This document shows positions 23,145-32,066 of a stretch of 58,998 nt of DNA, piece by piece. This stretch comes from an uncultured Oscillospiraceae bacterium (GTDB lineage Bacteria > Bacillota > Clostridia > Oscillospirales > Oscillospiraceae): the NCBI GenBank assembly GCA_947168655.1, contig CAMVMU010000006.1, forward strand, positions 1 through 58,998, given 5' to 3'. How positions within the stretch are numbered: the first letter of the stretch is position 1; the number at the start of each line of letters is the position of its first letter. A program made the translations under genes and the position numbers. The notes under the pieces were generated by a model. That model saw only the letters and a list, made by a program, of their open reading frames with translations, was not told where the DNA came from and searched no databases.

Positions 23145-23564
23145 TGCTGCGGCCTTTCCACCTCATCAGTCTGCCCTTTGGGCAGCCAGCTTCCCCTCAA
23201 GGGGAAGCCTGTTGCGCTGCTCCCCAAAAAGCCTTCCCCTTGGGGGGATTTCGCCGTAGCGCCGCCTCGTCGACACAAACTGCGTATCTCTCGCCGCGGC
23301 GCAAGCGCCACGTCTCGCTCACTTCGTTGTGCCTCCTCTTCCCACGACAAACGCTTCGCTGGTTTGCCGTGGGAACCCTATGTTTTACAGCGAGGCGGAA
23401 TCGAGGAAGTGTCCCGGTTTTCACGACCGACGGGAGCGAAAAGCGGCTGACACGACGGTGTATAGGTGGCGCGTAGCGCCGGATGAGGGGCAAGCTGTCG
23501 CCAATTACACAAAAAACGAGATCTGCCATACGGCAGATCTCGTTTCGCGTTATTCGGCAAGCGC
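23145..23564. other. 420-bp gap with clostridial-type intergenic repeat
   Basis: No gene. It begins CACCTCATCAGTCTGCC, has a hairpin GCTTCCCC-TCAA-GGGGAAGC near 23190-23210, and ends GCGCGTAGCGCCGGATGAGG before the Rnf terminator. I recall this kind of sequence as a dispersed intergenic repeat in gut clostridia. Frames in it are shadows. Confidence 0.45.
23514..23545 (-). terminator. Terminator of the rnf operon
   Basis: A 14-bp perfect stem AAACGAGATCTGCC with loop ATAC (plus strand), followed on the minus strand by TTTTTTGTG. Confidence 0.9.
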
Positions 23565-24467
23565 TTACTGACCGGCCTTCTCGGCGGCGGCCTTTTCGGC
23601 AGCAGCCTTGGCGGCGGCAGCCTTGCGCTCGGCGGCGGCCTTCTGCGCGGCTTTGAACTTCTCCTTCTCCTCGGCGGTGGGGATGGGCTCAATGGCATTG
23701 CGCGGGCAGGCCTTGGCGCACATGGTGCAGTTGCGGCACTTGTCGTAGTCGATGACGGCCACGTTGTTCACCACGTGGATGGCGTCGAACTTGCAGGTGC
23801 GCTCGCACATGCCGCAGGCGATGCAGGAGTTGGCGCAGACCTTGGTGACGGCGGGGCCGCGGTCCTTGTTGGAGCAGTTGACAAACACCTTCTGCTTGTA
23901 GGGGACCTCCACGATCAGCTTGCGGGGACAGGCCTCGCGGCAGGCGCCGCAGTTGGTGCACTTCTCCTTGTCGACGACGGCAACGCCGTTCTCGCCGATG
24001 TGGATGGCGTCGAACTTGCAGACGGCCACGCAGGAGCCGAAGCCCAGGCAGCCGTAGCGGCAGGCGGACGCGTCGCCGCCGCAGACCTTGGTGGCGGCCA
24101 GGCAGTCGCTGACGCCGCGGTACTCAAAGTTCTTCACGGCGTTGGTGCCGCCGTTGCACAGCACGTGGGCCACCTTCTTCTCGCCGGCGGGGGCCTCCAT
24201 GCCCATGATGGCGGCGATCTTGGCGGCGCCCTCGGCGCCGGCGGGAGCGCAGGCGCTGACGGGAGCCTTGCCGTTCAGAATGGCCTCGGCGCAGCCGGCG
24301 CAGCCGGGATAGCCGCAGCCGCCGCAGTTGGCGCCGGCCAGAGCGGCCTGGATCTGGGGCAGGCGGGGATCCACCTCCACCTCAAAAACCTTGGCGGCGA
24401 TGGCCAGGATCAATCCGAAGATCACGGCCATGGCGCCCAGTACGATCACAGCATAGACAATATTCAT
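23565..24467 (-). CDS. rnfB: Rnf complex iron-sulfur subunit RnfB
   Basis: 300 aa, last gene of the operon. It takes electrons from reduced ferredoxin and passes them into the membrane complex. An N-terminal helix is followed by the NCGGCGYPGCAGC cluster-binding segment (near residue 47). Then come several 4Fe-4S motifs (CTNCGACREACP, CIACGMCERTC, CRNCTMCAKACP). The C-terminus is a long Ala/Lys/Glu helix-like tail (about residues 270-300), which is not part of the core fold. It lies 15 bp after rnfA. Confidence 0.96.
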   Translation of the reverse strand: MNIVYAVIVLGAMAVIFGLILAIAAKVFEVEVDPRLPQIQAALAGANCGGCGYPGCAGCAEAILNGKAPVSACAPAGAEGAAKIAAIMGMEAPAGEKKVAHVLCNGGTNAVKNFEYRGVSDCLAATKVCGGDASACRYGCLGFGSCVAVCKFDAIHIGENGVAVVDKEKCTNCGACREACPRKLIVEVPYKQKVFVNCSNKDRGPAVTKVCANSCIACGMCERTCKFDAIHVVNNVAVIDYDKCRNCTMCAKACPRNAIEPIPTAEEKEKFKAAQKAAAERKAAAAKAAAEKAAAEKAGQ

Positions 24468-24482
24468 CGTTCCGTTCCCTCC

Positions 24483-25073
24483 TTACATAGGCCAGACCTG
24501 CAGGCCGCTGAAGCCCATGAAGGCCAGGGCGATGAGGCCGGCAGTGATCAGGGCGATGGGGAAACCGTCGAAGCACTTGGGGTTGTCGGCAAACTCCAGC
24601 TGCTCGCGGACAGCCGCGAACAGGAAGATGGCCAGCAGGAAGCCAAGGCCGCCGGTGATGCCGTACACCACGGACTGGATGAAGTTATAGTCGTTCTGCA
24701 CGTTCAGCAGGGCCACGCCCAGCACGGCGCAGTTGGTGGTGATCAGGGGCAGATACACGCCCAGGGCGGTGTACAGGGTGGGGACGTTCTTCTTCAGGAA
24801 CATCTCCACAAACTGCACCAGCGCGGCGATGACCAGGATGAAGGCCACGGTCTGCATGTACTCCAGGCCGGCGGCCACCAGCAGGCGGTTGATGCCGTAG
24901 CACACGGCGGAGGCCAGACCCATGACGAAGGTCACGGCGGCGCCCATGCCCACGGCGGTGTCGATCTTCTTGGAGACGCCCAGGAAGGGGCAGATGCCCA
25001 GGAACTGGGCGAAGATGAAGTTGTTGGTGAGAATAGCGCCAAGGGAGATGGCGAGCAGACTGGTGATACTCAT
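24483..25073 (-). CDS. rnfA: Rnf complex membrane subunit RnfA
   Basis: 196 aa, six hydrophobic helices. Typical family sequence: NNFIFAQFLGICPFLGVSKK and ITTNCAVLGVALLN. With RnfE it holds the membrane-embedded [2Fe-2S] centre, using the Cys residues in these two inverted halves. It lies 3 bp after rnfE. Confidence 0.96.
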   Translation of the reverse strand: MSITSLLAISLGAILTNNFIFAQFLGICPFLGVSKKIDTAVGMGAAVTFVMGLASAVCYGINRLLVAAGLEYMQTVAFILVIAALVQFVEMFLKKNVPTLYTALGVYLPLITTNCAVLGVALLNVQNDYNFIQSVVYGITGGLGFLLAIFLFAAVREQLEFADNPKCFDGFPIALITAGLIALAFMGFSGLQVWPM

Positions 25074-25076
25074 GAC

Positions 25077-25703
25077 TTACTCCGCCTCCTTTTCCTTGTT
25101 CTCTTTCTTCTTCGCGGACTTGGCCAGGGCCCACTGCATCACGGCGATCAGCGTGCCCAGGCAGAGGAAGCCGCCCACGGGCAGCGTCAGCACGCCGATA
25201 TTGGTGTAGCCCTCCGGCATGATCTGGATACCCAGCAGCTTGCCGGCGCCAAACAGCTCACGGAAGAAGCACATGATCAGCAGCACCACCGTGTAGCCCA
25301 GGCCCTGGAAGATGCCGTCCAGGAAGGAGGCGCCCACAGAGTTCTTGGAGGCAAAGGCCTCGGCGCGGCCCAGGATAATGCAGTTGACCACGATCAGCGG
25401 GATAAATACGCCCAAGCTCTTGTCGATATCCGGCAGGAAGGCCTTGAGCAGCAGCTGCACGCAGGTGACGAAGCCGGCGATGACCACGATGAAGCAGGCG
25501 ATGCGGACCTCGTTGGGAATGATCTTGCGCAGCAGCGAAATGATGACGTTGGAGAGGGTCAGGATGATGATGACGCTGACGCCCATGCCCAGTCCGTTCA
25601 TGATGGACGTGGTGATGGCCATGGTGGAGCACATGCCCAGCAGCTGGACCAGCACCGGGTTCTGGGTCAGCAGACCCTCCTTGAATTGCTTTTTCACGTT
25701 CAC
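25077..25703 (-). CDS. rnfE: Rnf complex membrane subunit RnfE
   Basis: 208 aa, six helices, homologous to RnfA. NPVLVQLLGMCSTMAIT and LIVVNCIILGRAEAFA carry the two conserved Cys. The C-terminus is a Lys/Glu-rich cytoplasmic tail. It is read between rnfG and rnfA. Confidence 0.96.
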   Translation of the reverse strand: MNVKKQFKEGLLTQNPVLVQLLGMCSTMAITTSIMNGLGMGVSVIIILTLSNVIISLLRKIIPNEVRIACFIVVIAGFVTCVQLLLKAFLPDIDKSLGVFIPLIVVNCIILGRAEAFASKNSVGASFLDGIFQGLGYTVVLLIMCFFRELFGAGKLLGIQIMPEGYTNIGVLTLPVGGFLCLGTLIAVMQWALAKSAKKKENKEKEAE

Positions 25704-25723
25704 GATTCAGTCCTCCCCCTTTC

Positions 25724-26311
25724 TCAGCCCATGGCCTTCACAGCGGCCAGAGCGGCGTTGACGCCGGCGGTAATGCCCTTGGTGGACACGGTGGCGCCGG
25801 AGACGGGCGTCACGGTCTTGCCCACCTTCAGTGTGCCGTCTCCGGACAGGCCCTTGAACTGATCCAGCACGCCCATGCCGATGGAGTCGATGGTCTCGTT
25901 CTCCATGACGCGGGAGCCGATGCCGGCGGTCTCGGCGTTCTCCACCACGGACACGCCGGTGACCTTGCCCTCGGCGTCCACGCCCACGATCATCTGGATC
26001 ATGCCCTGGGAGCCGGAGGCGGACACCTTGCAGGCGTAGCCGCCGGTGGACACTTTGTACATCTCCAGCAGCTTGCCGCGGTAGGCGTTGGCGGCCTCGC
26101 GGACCGCATCGGTGATCTCCACCTGCTCAAAGGTGGCACTGGGATCGGTGGCCACTGCCTGCAGGGCCTTCTCGGTGGCCTCCCTCTGGAGGTCCTGGAT
26201 GGGCTGCCAGGTGACGGAGTTGACCAGACCCAGCAGGGCGGCCACCACCAGGGCGATGGCAGTCAGGGTGCCGGCCACTTTCAGCACGAATTTGGCGCTC
26301 ATGTTCTTCAT
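25724..26311 (-). CDS. rnfG: Rnf complex FMN-binding subunit RnfG
   Basis: 195 aa. One N-terminal membrane helix anchors an external FMN-binding domain. The covalent flavinylation motif is VSGATVST near residue 170; FMN is attached to the second Thr by ApbE. It overlaps the end of rnfD by 4 bp. Confidence 0.96.
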   Translation of the reverse strand: MKNMSAKFVLKVAGTLTAIALVVAALLGLVNSVTWQPIQDLQREATEKALQAVATDPSATFEQVEITDAVREAANAYRGKLLEMYKVSTGGYACKVSASGSQGMIQMIVGVDAEGKVTGVSVVENAETAGIGSRVMENETIDSIGMGVLDQFKGLSGDGTLKVGKTVTPVSGATVSTKGITAGVNAALAAVKAMG

Positions 26312-27360
26312 TTCGCAGCCGCCTCCTTCTTTTCCTTCTTGGGTGCTCCGTAGATCACGGGGCGGATGTACTTATCCAGCAGCCAGGTGGTGCAGTTCAT
26401 GATGAGGATGGAGTAGCACACGCCCTCGGGATAGGAGCCGAAGCGCCGGATGAAGCAGGTGATGAGGCCGCAGCCGATACCGAAGATCAGCTGGCCCAGC
26501 TTGGTGACGGGGGAGGTGGCGTAGTCGGTGGCCATGAAGATGGCGCCCAGGAACAAGCCGCCGCCCAGCACGCTGTAGAGCATGTAGTCCACGCTGCTGA
26601 CGCCGGCGGGGGCGGAGATCAGGCTGATGATGGCCACGGTGCCGATAAAGGCCACGGGGATCTGCCAGGAGATGACCTTGCGGATCAGCAGATAGATGCC
26701 GCCCAGCAGCAGCATCAGGGCGGAGGTCTCGCCCAGGGAGCCGCCGATCTTGCCCAGGAACATGTCGGCCACGGAGTACTTGCCCGTCAGCTCGGCAAAG
26801 GTCTGCGGGATATTTTCGCTGCCCAGCGCATCGCCGATCATCTTCAGGGGGGTGGCGGCGGTGACCACGTCAGCCGTGGATGAGAACACGGGGATCACCG
26901 CGTCGGCGGCGGCCCAGGTGGTCATGGCGCCGGCAAAGCTGGCCACCAGAATGGCGCGGCCGGCCAGAGCGGGGTTCAGGAAGTTGCAGCCGATGCCGCC
27001 GTAGAGCTGCTTGACCACCACGATGGAGAAGAAGGCGCCCAGCACGATCATCCAGTAGGGGATGGTGACGGGGCACACAAAGGCCAGCAGCATGCCGGTG
27101 ACCACGGCGCTCAGATCGCCGATCATCTGGGGCTTCTTCAGCAGCTTGCGGTACAGCCACTCCCAGAACACGCAGCTGATGACGCTGACCACCGTCATGG
27201 TCAGGGCCCGGAAGTTCCAGTGGCCGAAGTTCCACACGCTCATGGCCAGAGCGGGCAGCAGGGCGATGATCACGTCCAGCATGATGGACCGGGTGTTCAC
27301 ATCGGAGCGGATGTGGGGGGAGGAGGACGCGATCAGCTTCAGATTTTTGTAATCAGTCAT
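26308..27360 (-). CDS. rnfD: Rnf complex membrane subunit RnfD
   Basis: 350 aa, about ten helices. It carries covalent FMN in the TAATPLKM segment (near residue 165) and is part of the ion path. HIRSDVNTRSIMLDVIIALLP at the start and GHLIF-like QLIFGIGCGLITCFIRRFGSYPEGVCYSILIMN near the end are typical of the family. It follows rnfC by 3 bp. The coupling ion (Na+ or H+) cannot be read from sequence. Confidence 0.95.
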   Translation of the reverse strand: MTDYKNLKLIASSSPHIRSDVNTRSIMLDVIIALLPALAMSVWNFGHWNFRALTMTVVSVISCVFWEWLYRKLLKKPQMIGDLSAVVTGMLLAFVCPVTIPYWMIVLGAFFSIVVVKQLYGGIGCNFLNPALAGRAILVASFAGAMTTWAAADAVIPVFSSTADVVTAATPLKMIGDALGSENIPQTFAELTGKYSVADMFLGKIGGSLGETSALMLLLGGIYLLIRKVISWQIPVAFIGTVAIISLISAPAGVSSVDYMLYSVLGGGLFLGAIFMATDYATSPVTKLGQLIFGIGCGLITCFIRRFGSYPEGVCYSILIMNCTTWLLDKYIRPVIYGAPKKEKKEAAAK

Positions 27361-27363
27361 GGT

Positions 27364-28734
27364 TTACGCCTCCTTCTTGGCGGCCGCGGCCTTTTCGGCG
27401 TCGGCCTTGGCCTTGGCGGCCATTCTCGCGTTGTTGACCTGCTGCTTGCCCATGCGGAAGGCGTGGGTCAGGGGCAGCCGGGCCGGGCAGGTGTAGGTGC
27501 AGGCGCCGCACTCGATGCAGTCCATGCCGTGGAGCTGATCGCGGAACGCCTCCCAGTTGCCCTTCATCAGGTACTTGTACATGAACACGGGCTCCAGGCG
27601 GATGGGGCACACGCCCACGCACTTGCCGCAGCGGATGCACTGGGGATTCTCGACGTACTTCTCCTCCTTGCCGGCGAAAGCCAGCATGCAGCCCGTGCCC
27701 TTGCCCACGGACACGTCGGTGGTGTACTGGGCCATACCCATCATGGGGCCGCCCATGATCAGCTTGTAGGTGTCGTCCTTCAGGCCGCCGCAGGCGTCAA
27801 ACAGCTTGCTGATGGGGGTGCCGATGGGGCACTCCAGGTTCTTGGGCTCGATGACGCCGGAGCCGGACACGGTGACGATCTTGTTCACCACGGGCATGCC
27901 GGTGTACACGGCGCGGTAGATGGCGCAGGTGGTGTTCAGGTTGAAAATGCAGCAGCCTGCGTCGGCGGGCAGCTTGCCGGAGGGCACCTGCCGGCCGGAG
28001 ATAGCCTGGCAGAGCTGCTTCTCAGCGCCCTGGGGGTACCGGGTGTGGAGGACCTCCACCACCACGGGGGCCTTCAGCTCGGCGATCTTGGCGTTGAGCA
28101 CCTCCGCCGCGTTGCGCTTGTTGGCCTCCACGCCGATGTAGACCTTGTCCACGCCGAAGCACTTTGCCAGCAGCGTGGCGCCCTTGATGACCTGCTCGGG
28201 CCGCTCCAGCATGGTGCGGTGGTCGCCGGTGATGTAGGGCTCGCACTCGGCGGCGTTGATGATCACATAGTCCACCTTGCCCAGGCCGGAGCTGATCTTC
28301 ACGTGGGTGGGGAAGGTCGCGCCGCCCTGGCCCACGATGCCCGCGTTCTTGACGATCTCCGTCAGCTGCTCGGGTGTCAGGCTGTCGGGATCGGCAACGG
28401 GCTTGACCTCCTCGGACACGGTGTTCTGGAAATCGTTTTCGATCACCACGCTCATCACCGTACCGCCCATGGAGGAGGGGCGGGGCTCCACAGCCTTCAC
28501 CGTGCCGGACACGGAGGCGTGGATGGGGGCGGAAACGAAACCGCCGGGCTCACCGATCCTCTGTCCGATCTTGACGTGATCGCCAACTGCGACGATGGGC
28601 TTGCAAGGCGCACCGATGTGCATGGACATGGGAATGACCACTTCCGCCGGCGCTGCCAGCTGTTCGATGGCCTTCTCATTGGTTGCGGCCTTCATGTCGT
28701 TGGGATGAACGCCGCCAAAGAAAGCTTGTGCCAT
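27364..28734 (-). CDS. rnfC: Rnf complex NADH-binding subunit RnfC
   Basis: 456 aa, first gene of the operon. The N-terminal barrel-sandwich part includes FFGGVHPNDMK. An NADH/FMN Rossmann region with GQGGATFPTHVK follows. Two 4Fe-4S motifs (CIRCGKCVGVCP and CIECGACTYTCP) lie near residues 365 and 405, and a basic Ala-rich tail ends it. ATG at 28734 is 8 bp after GAGGTGAAG; a GTG three codons earlier is less likely. The complex couples ferredoxin oxidation to NAD+ reduction and ion export. Confidence 0.96.
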   Translation of the reverse strand: MAQAFFGGVHPNDMKAATNEKAIEQLAAPAEVVIPMSMHIGAPCKPIVAVGDHVKIGQRIGEPGGFVSAPIHASVSGTVKAVEPRPSSMGGTVMSVVIENDFQNTVSEEVKPVADPDSLTPEQLTEIVKNAGIVGQGGATFPTHVKISSGLGKVDYVIINAAECEPYITGDHRTMLERPEQVIKGATLLAKCFGVDKVYIGVEANKRNAAEVLNAKIAELKAPVVVEVLHTRYPQGAEKQLCQAISGRQVPSGKLPADAGCCIFNLNTTCAIYRAVYTGMPVVNKIVTVSGSGVIEPKNLECPIGTPISKLFDACGGLKDDTYKLIMGGPMMGMAQYTTDVSVGKGTGCMLAFAGKEEKYVENPQCIRCGKCVGVCPIRLEPVFMYKYLMKGNWEAFRDQLHGMDCIECGACTYTCPARLPLTHAFRMGKQQVNNARMAAKAKADAEKAAAAKKEA

Positions 28735-28758
28735 TGTCTTCACCTCATCTTACTACTC

Positions 28759-28777
28759 TGGTGGCGCTACGCCACCA
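28759..28777 (-). other. Hairpin in the rnf leader
   Basis: TGGTGGCG/CGCCACCA 8-bp stem with a 3-nt loop, lying between promoter and rnfC start. It may stabilise the mRNA end. Confidence 0.5.
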
Positions 28778-28790
28778 CATACTGCGCTAT

Positions 28791-28819
28791 AGTTTACTAC
28801 AATTTTTGAGCATTGTCCA
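28791..28819 (-). promoter_or_regulatory. Candidate rnf promoter
   Basis: TGGACA (28814-28819) - 17 bp - TAAACT (28791-28796), about 57 bp before rnfC. Confidence 0.5.
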
Positions 28820-28908
28820 GTACTTCCCGCCCACTTTCGCCGTGTTTTCGATGGAATTCGTTGCCATACGACGCCTGCGGCGGACCGCGGCGGGACAGGC
28901 CGGGACTC

Positions 28909-28937
28909 TTGTATTTTATGCCGGGCGGTGCTATACT
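28909..28937 (+). promoter_or_regulatory. Promoter of the DUF975 gene
   Basis: TTGTAT - 17 bp - TATACT, 50 bp before the ATG. Confidence 0.75.
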
Positions 28938-28986
28938 GATCACCGAAAAAACCGTCTCATTGGCGGGCGGAAAGGATGTGACAGGC

Positions 28987-29718
28987 ATGCTGGACCGGGT
29001 ACAGCTGAAACAGGAGGCAAAGGCGATCCTCCGGGGCGCCGCCGTGTCGCCCTGGCTGTTTGCCCTGCTCTATCTGCTCATCACCAAAGGCATGGACTAT
29101 CTGGACACCTTCACCTCCGGCACCATGGCGGAGTATCTGCGGGTGTACTACCCCCAGCTCCCCGTTCCGGACCTCCTGGCCCGCTCCGCGGACATCCCGC
29201 CCGCCGTATCCACGTTTATCAGCGTGGCAGTCATGCTTCTGGGCGTGGTGCTGCACGCCGGTTTCGCGCTGTACCATCTGGGCATCCGCCGGGGCCGTCC
29301 CATGCCGTACTCCACCCTGTTTTCCGGCGTGGCCGTCGCCGGGCGGGTGATCTGGCTGGCTGTTGTGGAGGCGTCGCTGATCCTGCTGTGGTCGCTGCTG
29401 TTCATCGTCCCCGGCATCGTGGCGGCCTACCGCTACCGCTTCGCCCTCTATAACCTGCTGGAGGATCCGTCCCTGCGCGTGTGGGACGCCATCGCCCTGA
29501 GCAAGGAGCAGACCTACGGGTTTAAGACGGACCTGTTTCTTCTGGATCTCAGCTTCCTGGGCTGGGCAGTCCTGTCCGTCTTCACCTTCGGCGTCCTCTC
29601 CGTCTGGCTGACCCCCTACATGGAGCAGACCGGCGTGGGATACTATCTGGCGGTCAGGCGCATCAAGGGCATGGAGCGCGTCCCGGAGCAGACCGACCCG
29701 CCCGCCGGATTCCGGTGA
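28987..29718 (+). CDS. DUF975 family membrane protein
   Basis: 243 aa, about five to six hydrophobic helices, with KQEAKAILRG at the start, IVPGIVAAYRYRFALYNLLEDPSL in the middle and a last helix before VWLTPYMEQTGVGYY. This matches the DUF975 family, which is widespread in Firmicutes and of unknown function. The ATG at 28987 has AAAGGA before it. The open frame continues upstream but covers the promoter. Confidence 0.8.
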   Translation: MLDRVQLKQEAKAILRGAAVSPWLFALLYLLITKGMDYLDTFTSGTMAEYLRVYYPQLPVPDLLARSADIPPAVSTFISVAVMLLGVVLHAGFALYHLGIRRGRPMPYSTLFSGVAVAGRVIWLAVVEASLILLWSLLFIVPGIVAAYRYRFALYNLLEDPSLRVWDAIALSKEQTYGFKTDLFLLDLSFLGWAVLSVFTFGVLSVWLTPYMEQTGVGYYLAVRRIKGMERVPEQTDPPAGFR

Positions 29719-29864
29719 CGGCGACCCGGCCCCTACGCTCCCCCCTGCCCGGAACCGGGTCAAAAAATCTCTCGTAATATATACCAGTTTTCCCCCGATT
29801 TCCTCTTTTTTCGACGAACTATTTCAAGTAATTTTTCACCCGTTTTTCATGGGGCGGGTGTGAA

Positions 29865-29887
29865 GCGCGCCGCCGTCTGCGGCGCGC
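29865..29887 (+). terminator. Terminator downstream of the DUF975 gene
   Basis: GCGCGCCGC/GCGGCGCGC 9-bp stem, loop CGTCT, then CTTTTCTC. Confidence 0.7.
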
Positions 29888-29972
29888 CTTTTCTCTTTTT
29901 CGTCTTCTCTTTCTCTTTTACTTGTCATTGTCTTTTTCTTTTTCTTTGTCTTTTTCTTTTTCTTTGTCTTTG
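29888..29972. repeat. Polypyrimidine tract
   Basis: Nearly pure C/T on the plus strand, with repeating CTTTTT and CTTTGT units. It merges into the decamer array. Such tracts can form triplexes or arise by slippage. Confidence 0.7.
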
Positions 29973-30000
29973 GAGGTTTGCTTAGCTTTTGTTTGATAAC

Positions 30001-30080
30001 CTCCGCTAACCTCCGCTAACCTCCGCTAACCTCCGCTAACCTCTGCTAACCTCTGCTAACCTCTCCTAACCTCTGGTAAC
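30001..30080. repeat. 10-bp tandem repeat array, 8 units
   Basis: CTCCGCTAAC x4, CTCTGCTAAC x2, CTCTCCTAAC and CTCTGGTAAC are perfectly in phase. The units decay on the right into CTCTGCTTTC and CTTTGCTTTT. The period is close to one DNA turn, so all units face the same side of the helix. It lies 180 bp before the promoter of the transporter gene. Confidence 0.92.
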
Positions 30081-30260
30081 CTCTGCTTTCCTTTGCTTTT
30101 CCTTTGCTTGGGTTTGTCTGAAGGTGCGTTGATAACAAATCGGCAACTCTAAATATAAAAGGTGTAAAAGCGCCGATTCGGTGATAATACCCGGCACGAT
30201 TTGTCTATTCTGCACAGAAGGGCCGTTCACGTTTTGTTAATCTTTTCTCATCGCGTCATC

Positions 30261-30288
30261 TTGCTTTTTTGGAAGATTGTTATAAAAT
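30261..30288 (+). promoter_or_regulatory. Promoter of the short-chain fatty acid transporter
   Basis: TTGCTT - 16 bp - TAAAAT, overlapping TATAAA. The leader is about 85 nt. Confidence 0.65.
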
Positions 30289-30381
30289 GAACATGTCTGT
30301 TTATCTTTTCACGAGGGGGCCGGCAGTCCCTCCGGAAGAGAGCCAAAACCGATAGAAAATAATAGGAGAGTGAGAACGAGT

Positions 30382-31776
30382 ATGTTCAAAAAGTTCACCA
30401 ACGCCTGCGTTCGCGTGGTCAACCGCTGGCTGCCTGATGCGTTCCTGTTCGCCATCATCCTGACCATCGTGGTCTTCATCGGCGCGCTGATCGCCACCAA
30501 GCTGCCCGTCATTTCCTTCGACGGTTCCACCAGCATTCTGGACGCCTGGGGCAATGGCAAGGGCTTCTGGAGCCTGCTGGGCTTCGCCATGCAGATGGCT
30601 CTGGTCGTGGTGTTCGGCTCCGCCGCCGCCTCCTCCGGCCCCATGAAGAAGGTGCTGCGCGCCATCGCCAGCATCTGCCACAACAACATGCAGGCCATCG
30701 TGGTCACCACCGTGGTGTCCACCATCTGCTGCTGGCTGAACTGGGGCTTCGGCCTGGTCGTCGGCGCCCTGCTGGCCAAGGAAGTCGTCAAGCGCGTGCC
30801 CACCGTTGACTACCCCCTGCTGATCGCCTCCGCCTACTCCGGCTTCGTGATCTGGCACGTCGGTCTGTCCGGCTCCATCCCCCTGAAGCTGACCGGCGCC
30901 GGCACCACCTTCGGTGAAGTGGCCTACACCGCTGAGATCTCCCAGACCATCCTGCACCCCGTGAACCTGATCATGTGCGCCGTCATCCTGGTGCTTATGC
31001 CTCTGGTCAACTACGCCATGCACCCCACCAAGGAGAAGACCGTGACCATCGATCCCGCCCTGCTGCAGGATGAGCCTGAGAAGGTCTATCCCGACCGCAA
31101 GGACCGCACTCCCGCCGAGAAGCTGGAGTTCTCCAAGATCCTGTGGGCCATCACCTGGATCATGGGCTTTGCTTACATCGTGATCTACTTCATCCAGCAG
31201 GGCAAGAAGGGCGTCAGCGTCGGCAACTCCCTGAACCTGGACATCGTCAACATGATCTTCCTGTTCCTGGGCATCCTGCTCCACGGCAGCCTGCGCCGCT
31301 ATGTGGACGCCATTGCTGACGCCGCCTCCGGCGCCGCCGGCATCCTGCTGCAGTTCCCCTTCTACGCCGGTATCATGGGCATGATGGTGGCTCAGAACGC
31401 CGATGGCGTGTCCCTGGCCAGCGTCATCTCCAACTTCTTCGTCAGCATCTCCAACAACATCACCTTCCCCATGCTGACCTTCCTGGCTGCCGGTGTCGTG
31501 AACTTCTTCGTTCCCTCCGGCGGCGGCCAGTGGGCCGTCCAGGGTCCCATTATGATGCCTGCCGGCGCCAGGCTGGGCATCGATGCCGGCCGCACCGCCA
31601 TGGCTATCGCCTGGGGCGACCAGTGGACCAACATGATCCAGCCGTTCTGGGCTCTGCCGGCTCTGGCCATCGCCAAGCTGTCCGCCCGTGACGTCATGGG
31701 TTATCTGGTCATCGTGCTGATCTTCACCGGCGTCGTGGCCTGCCTGGGCTTCCTGGCCTGGGGCCTGTGGTTCTAA
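30382..31776 (+). CDS. atoE: Short-chain fatty acid transporter, AtoE family
   Basis: 464 aa, about 11-12 hydrophobic helices. Family features are FGLVVGALLAKEV, a VPSGGGQWAVQGPIMMPA segment near residue 380 and AWGDQWTNMIQPFWALPAL near 410. It should move butyrate, acetoacetate or similar acids across the membrane; direction is not readable. AGGAG lies 13 bp before ATG 30382, while a GTG at 30370 is too close to it. The codon usage is strongly biased to C-ending codons, as in highly expressed genes. It stands alone between promoter and terminator. Confidence 0.88.
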   Translation: MFKKFTNACVRVVNRWLPDAFLFAIILTIVVFIGALIATKLPVISFDGSTSILDAWGNGKGFWSLLGFAMQMALVVVFGSAAASSGPMKKVLRAIASICHNNMQAIVVTTVVSTICCWLNWGFGLVVGALLAKEVVKRVPTVDYPLLIASAYSGFVIWHVGLSGSIPLKLTGAGTTFGEVAYTAEISQTILHPVNLIMCAVILVLMPLVNYAMHPTKEKTVTIDPALLQDEPEKVYPDRKDRTPAEKLEFSKILWAITWIMGFAYIVIYFIQQGKKGVSVGNSLNLDIVNMIFLFLGILLHGSLRRYVDAIADAASGAAGILLQFPFYAGIMGMMVAQNADGVSLASVISNFFVSISNNITFPMLTFLAAGVVNFFVPSGGGQWAVQGPIMMPAGARLGIDAGRTAMAIAWGDQWTNMIQPFWALPALAIAKLSARDVMGYLVIVLIFTGVVACLGFLAWGLWF

Positions 31777-31791
31777 GAACTCCATACTGCC

Positions 31792-31823
31792 AAAGAACGA
31801 GCGGCTTTTGCCGCTCGTTCTTT
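31792..31823 (+). terminator. Terminator of the atoE-type gene
   Basis: AAAGAACGAGCGGC pairs perfectly over a TTTT loop, then TTTTTAT. Confidence 0.92.
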
Positions 31824-31843
31824 TTATGCGCCCTGTCTCTCCT

Positions 31844-31879
31844 GTCATTGCGGGAGCGAAGCGACGCGGCGATCCGTTT
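31844..31879. repeat. One-armed copy of an intergenic repeat
   Basis: GTCATTGCGGGAGC ... GGCGATCCGTT resembles the outer and inner arms of the complete copy at 37607-37704. Confidence 0.5.
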
Positions 31880-32037
31880 CTCTTCCGTCCTCACAGCGCA
31901 TGACGCGCCCCGGTTTTCCGGGGCACGTTTCTCTGTCTCTCATGCGCCGGAGGACGGTTTGATATTATCATGCACCGACCCACGGCGCAACGCGTAAAAT
32001 CCGGCAATTCCACCGGGTAATTCCGGCGAAAAATGGC

Positions 32038-32066
32038 TTTACGCACCTATTCCTTTGTGCTATAAT
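32038..32066 (+). promoter_or_regulatory. recJ promoter
   Basis: TTTACG - 17 bp - TATAAT, 57 bp before the recJ start. Confidence 0.7.

Larger units (their letters stand above)
29719..30381. other. 660-bp intergenic region: terminator, pyrimidine tract, decamer array, promoter
   Basis: No gene. From left to right it holds an intrinsic terminator (29865-29887), an 85-bp C/T tract, a 10-bp tandem array (30001-30080, degenerate to about 30110), AT-rich DNA, and a promoter at 30261-30288 for the fatty-acid transporter. Confidence 0.8.

Noticed and set aside
30001-30080. CRISPR-like repeat array
   Set aside because: Units are 10 bp and directly joined, with no spacers and no cas genes in the window.
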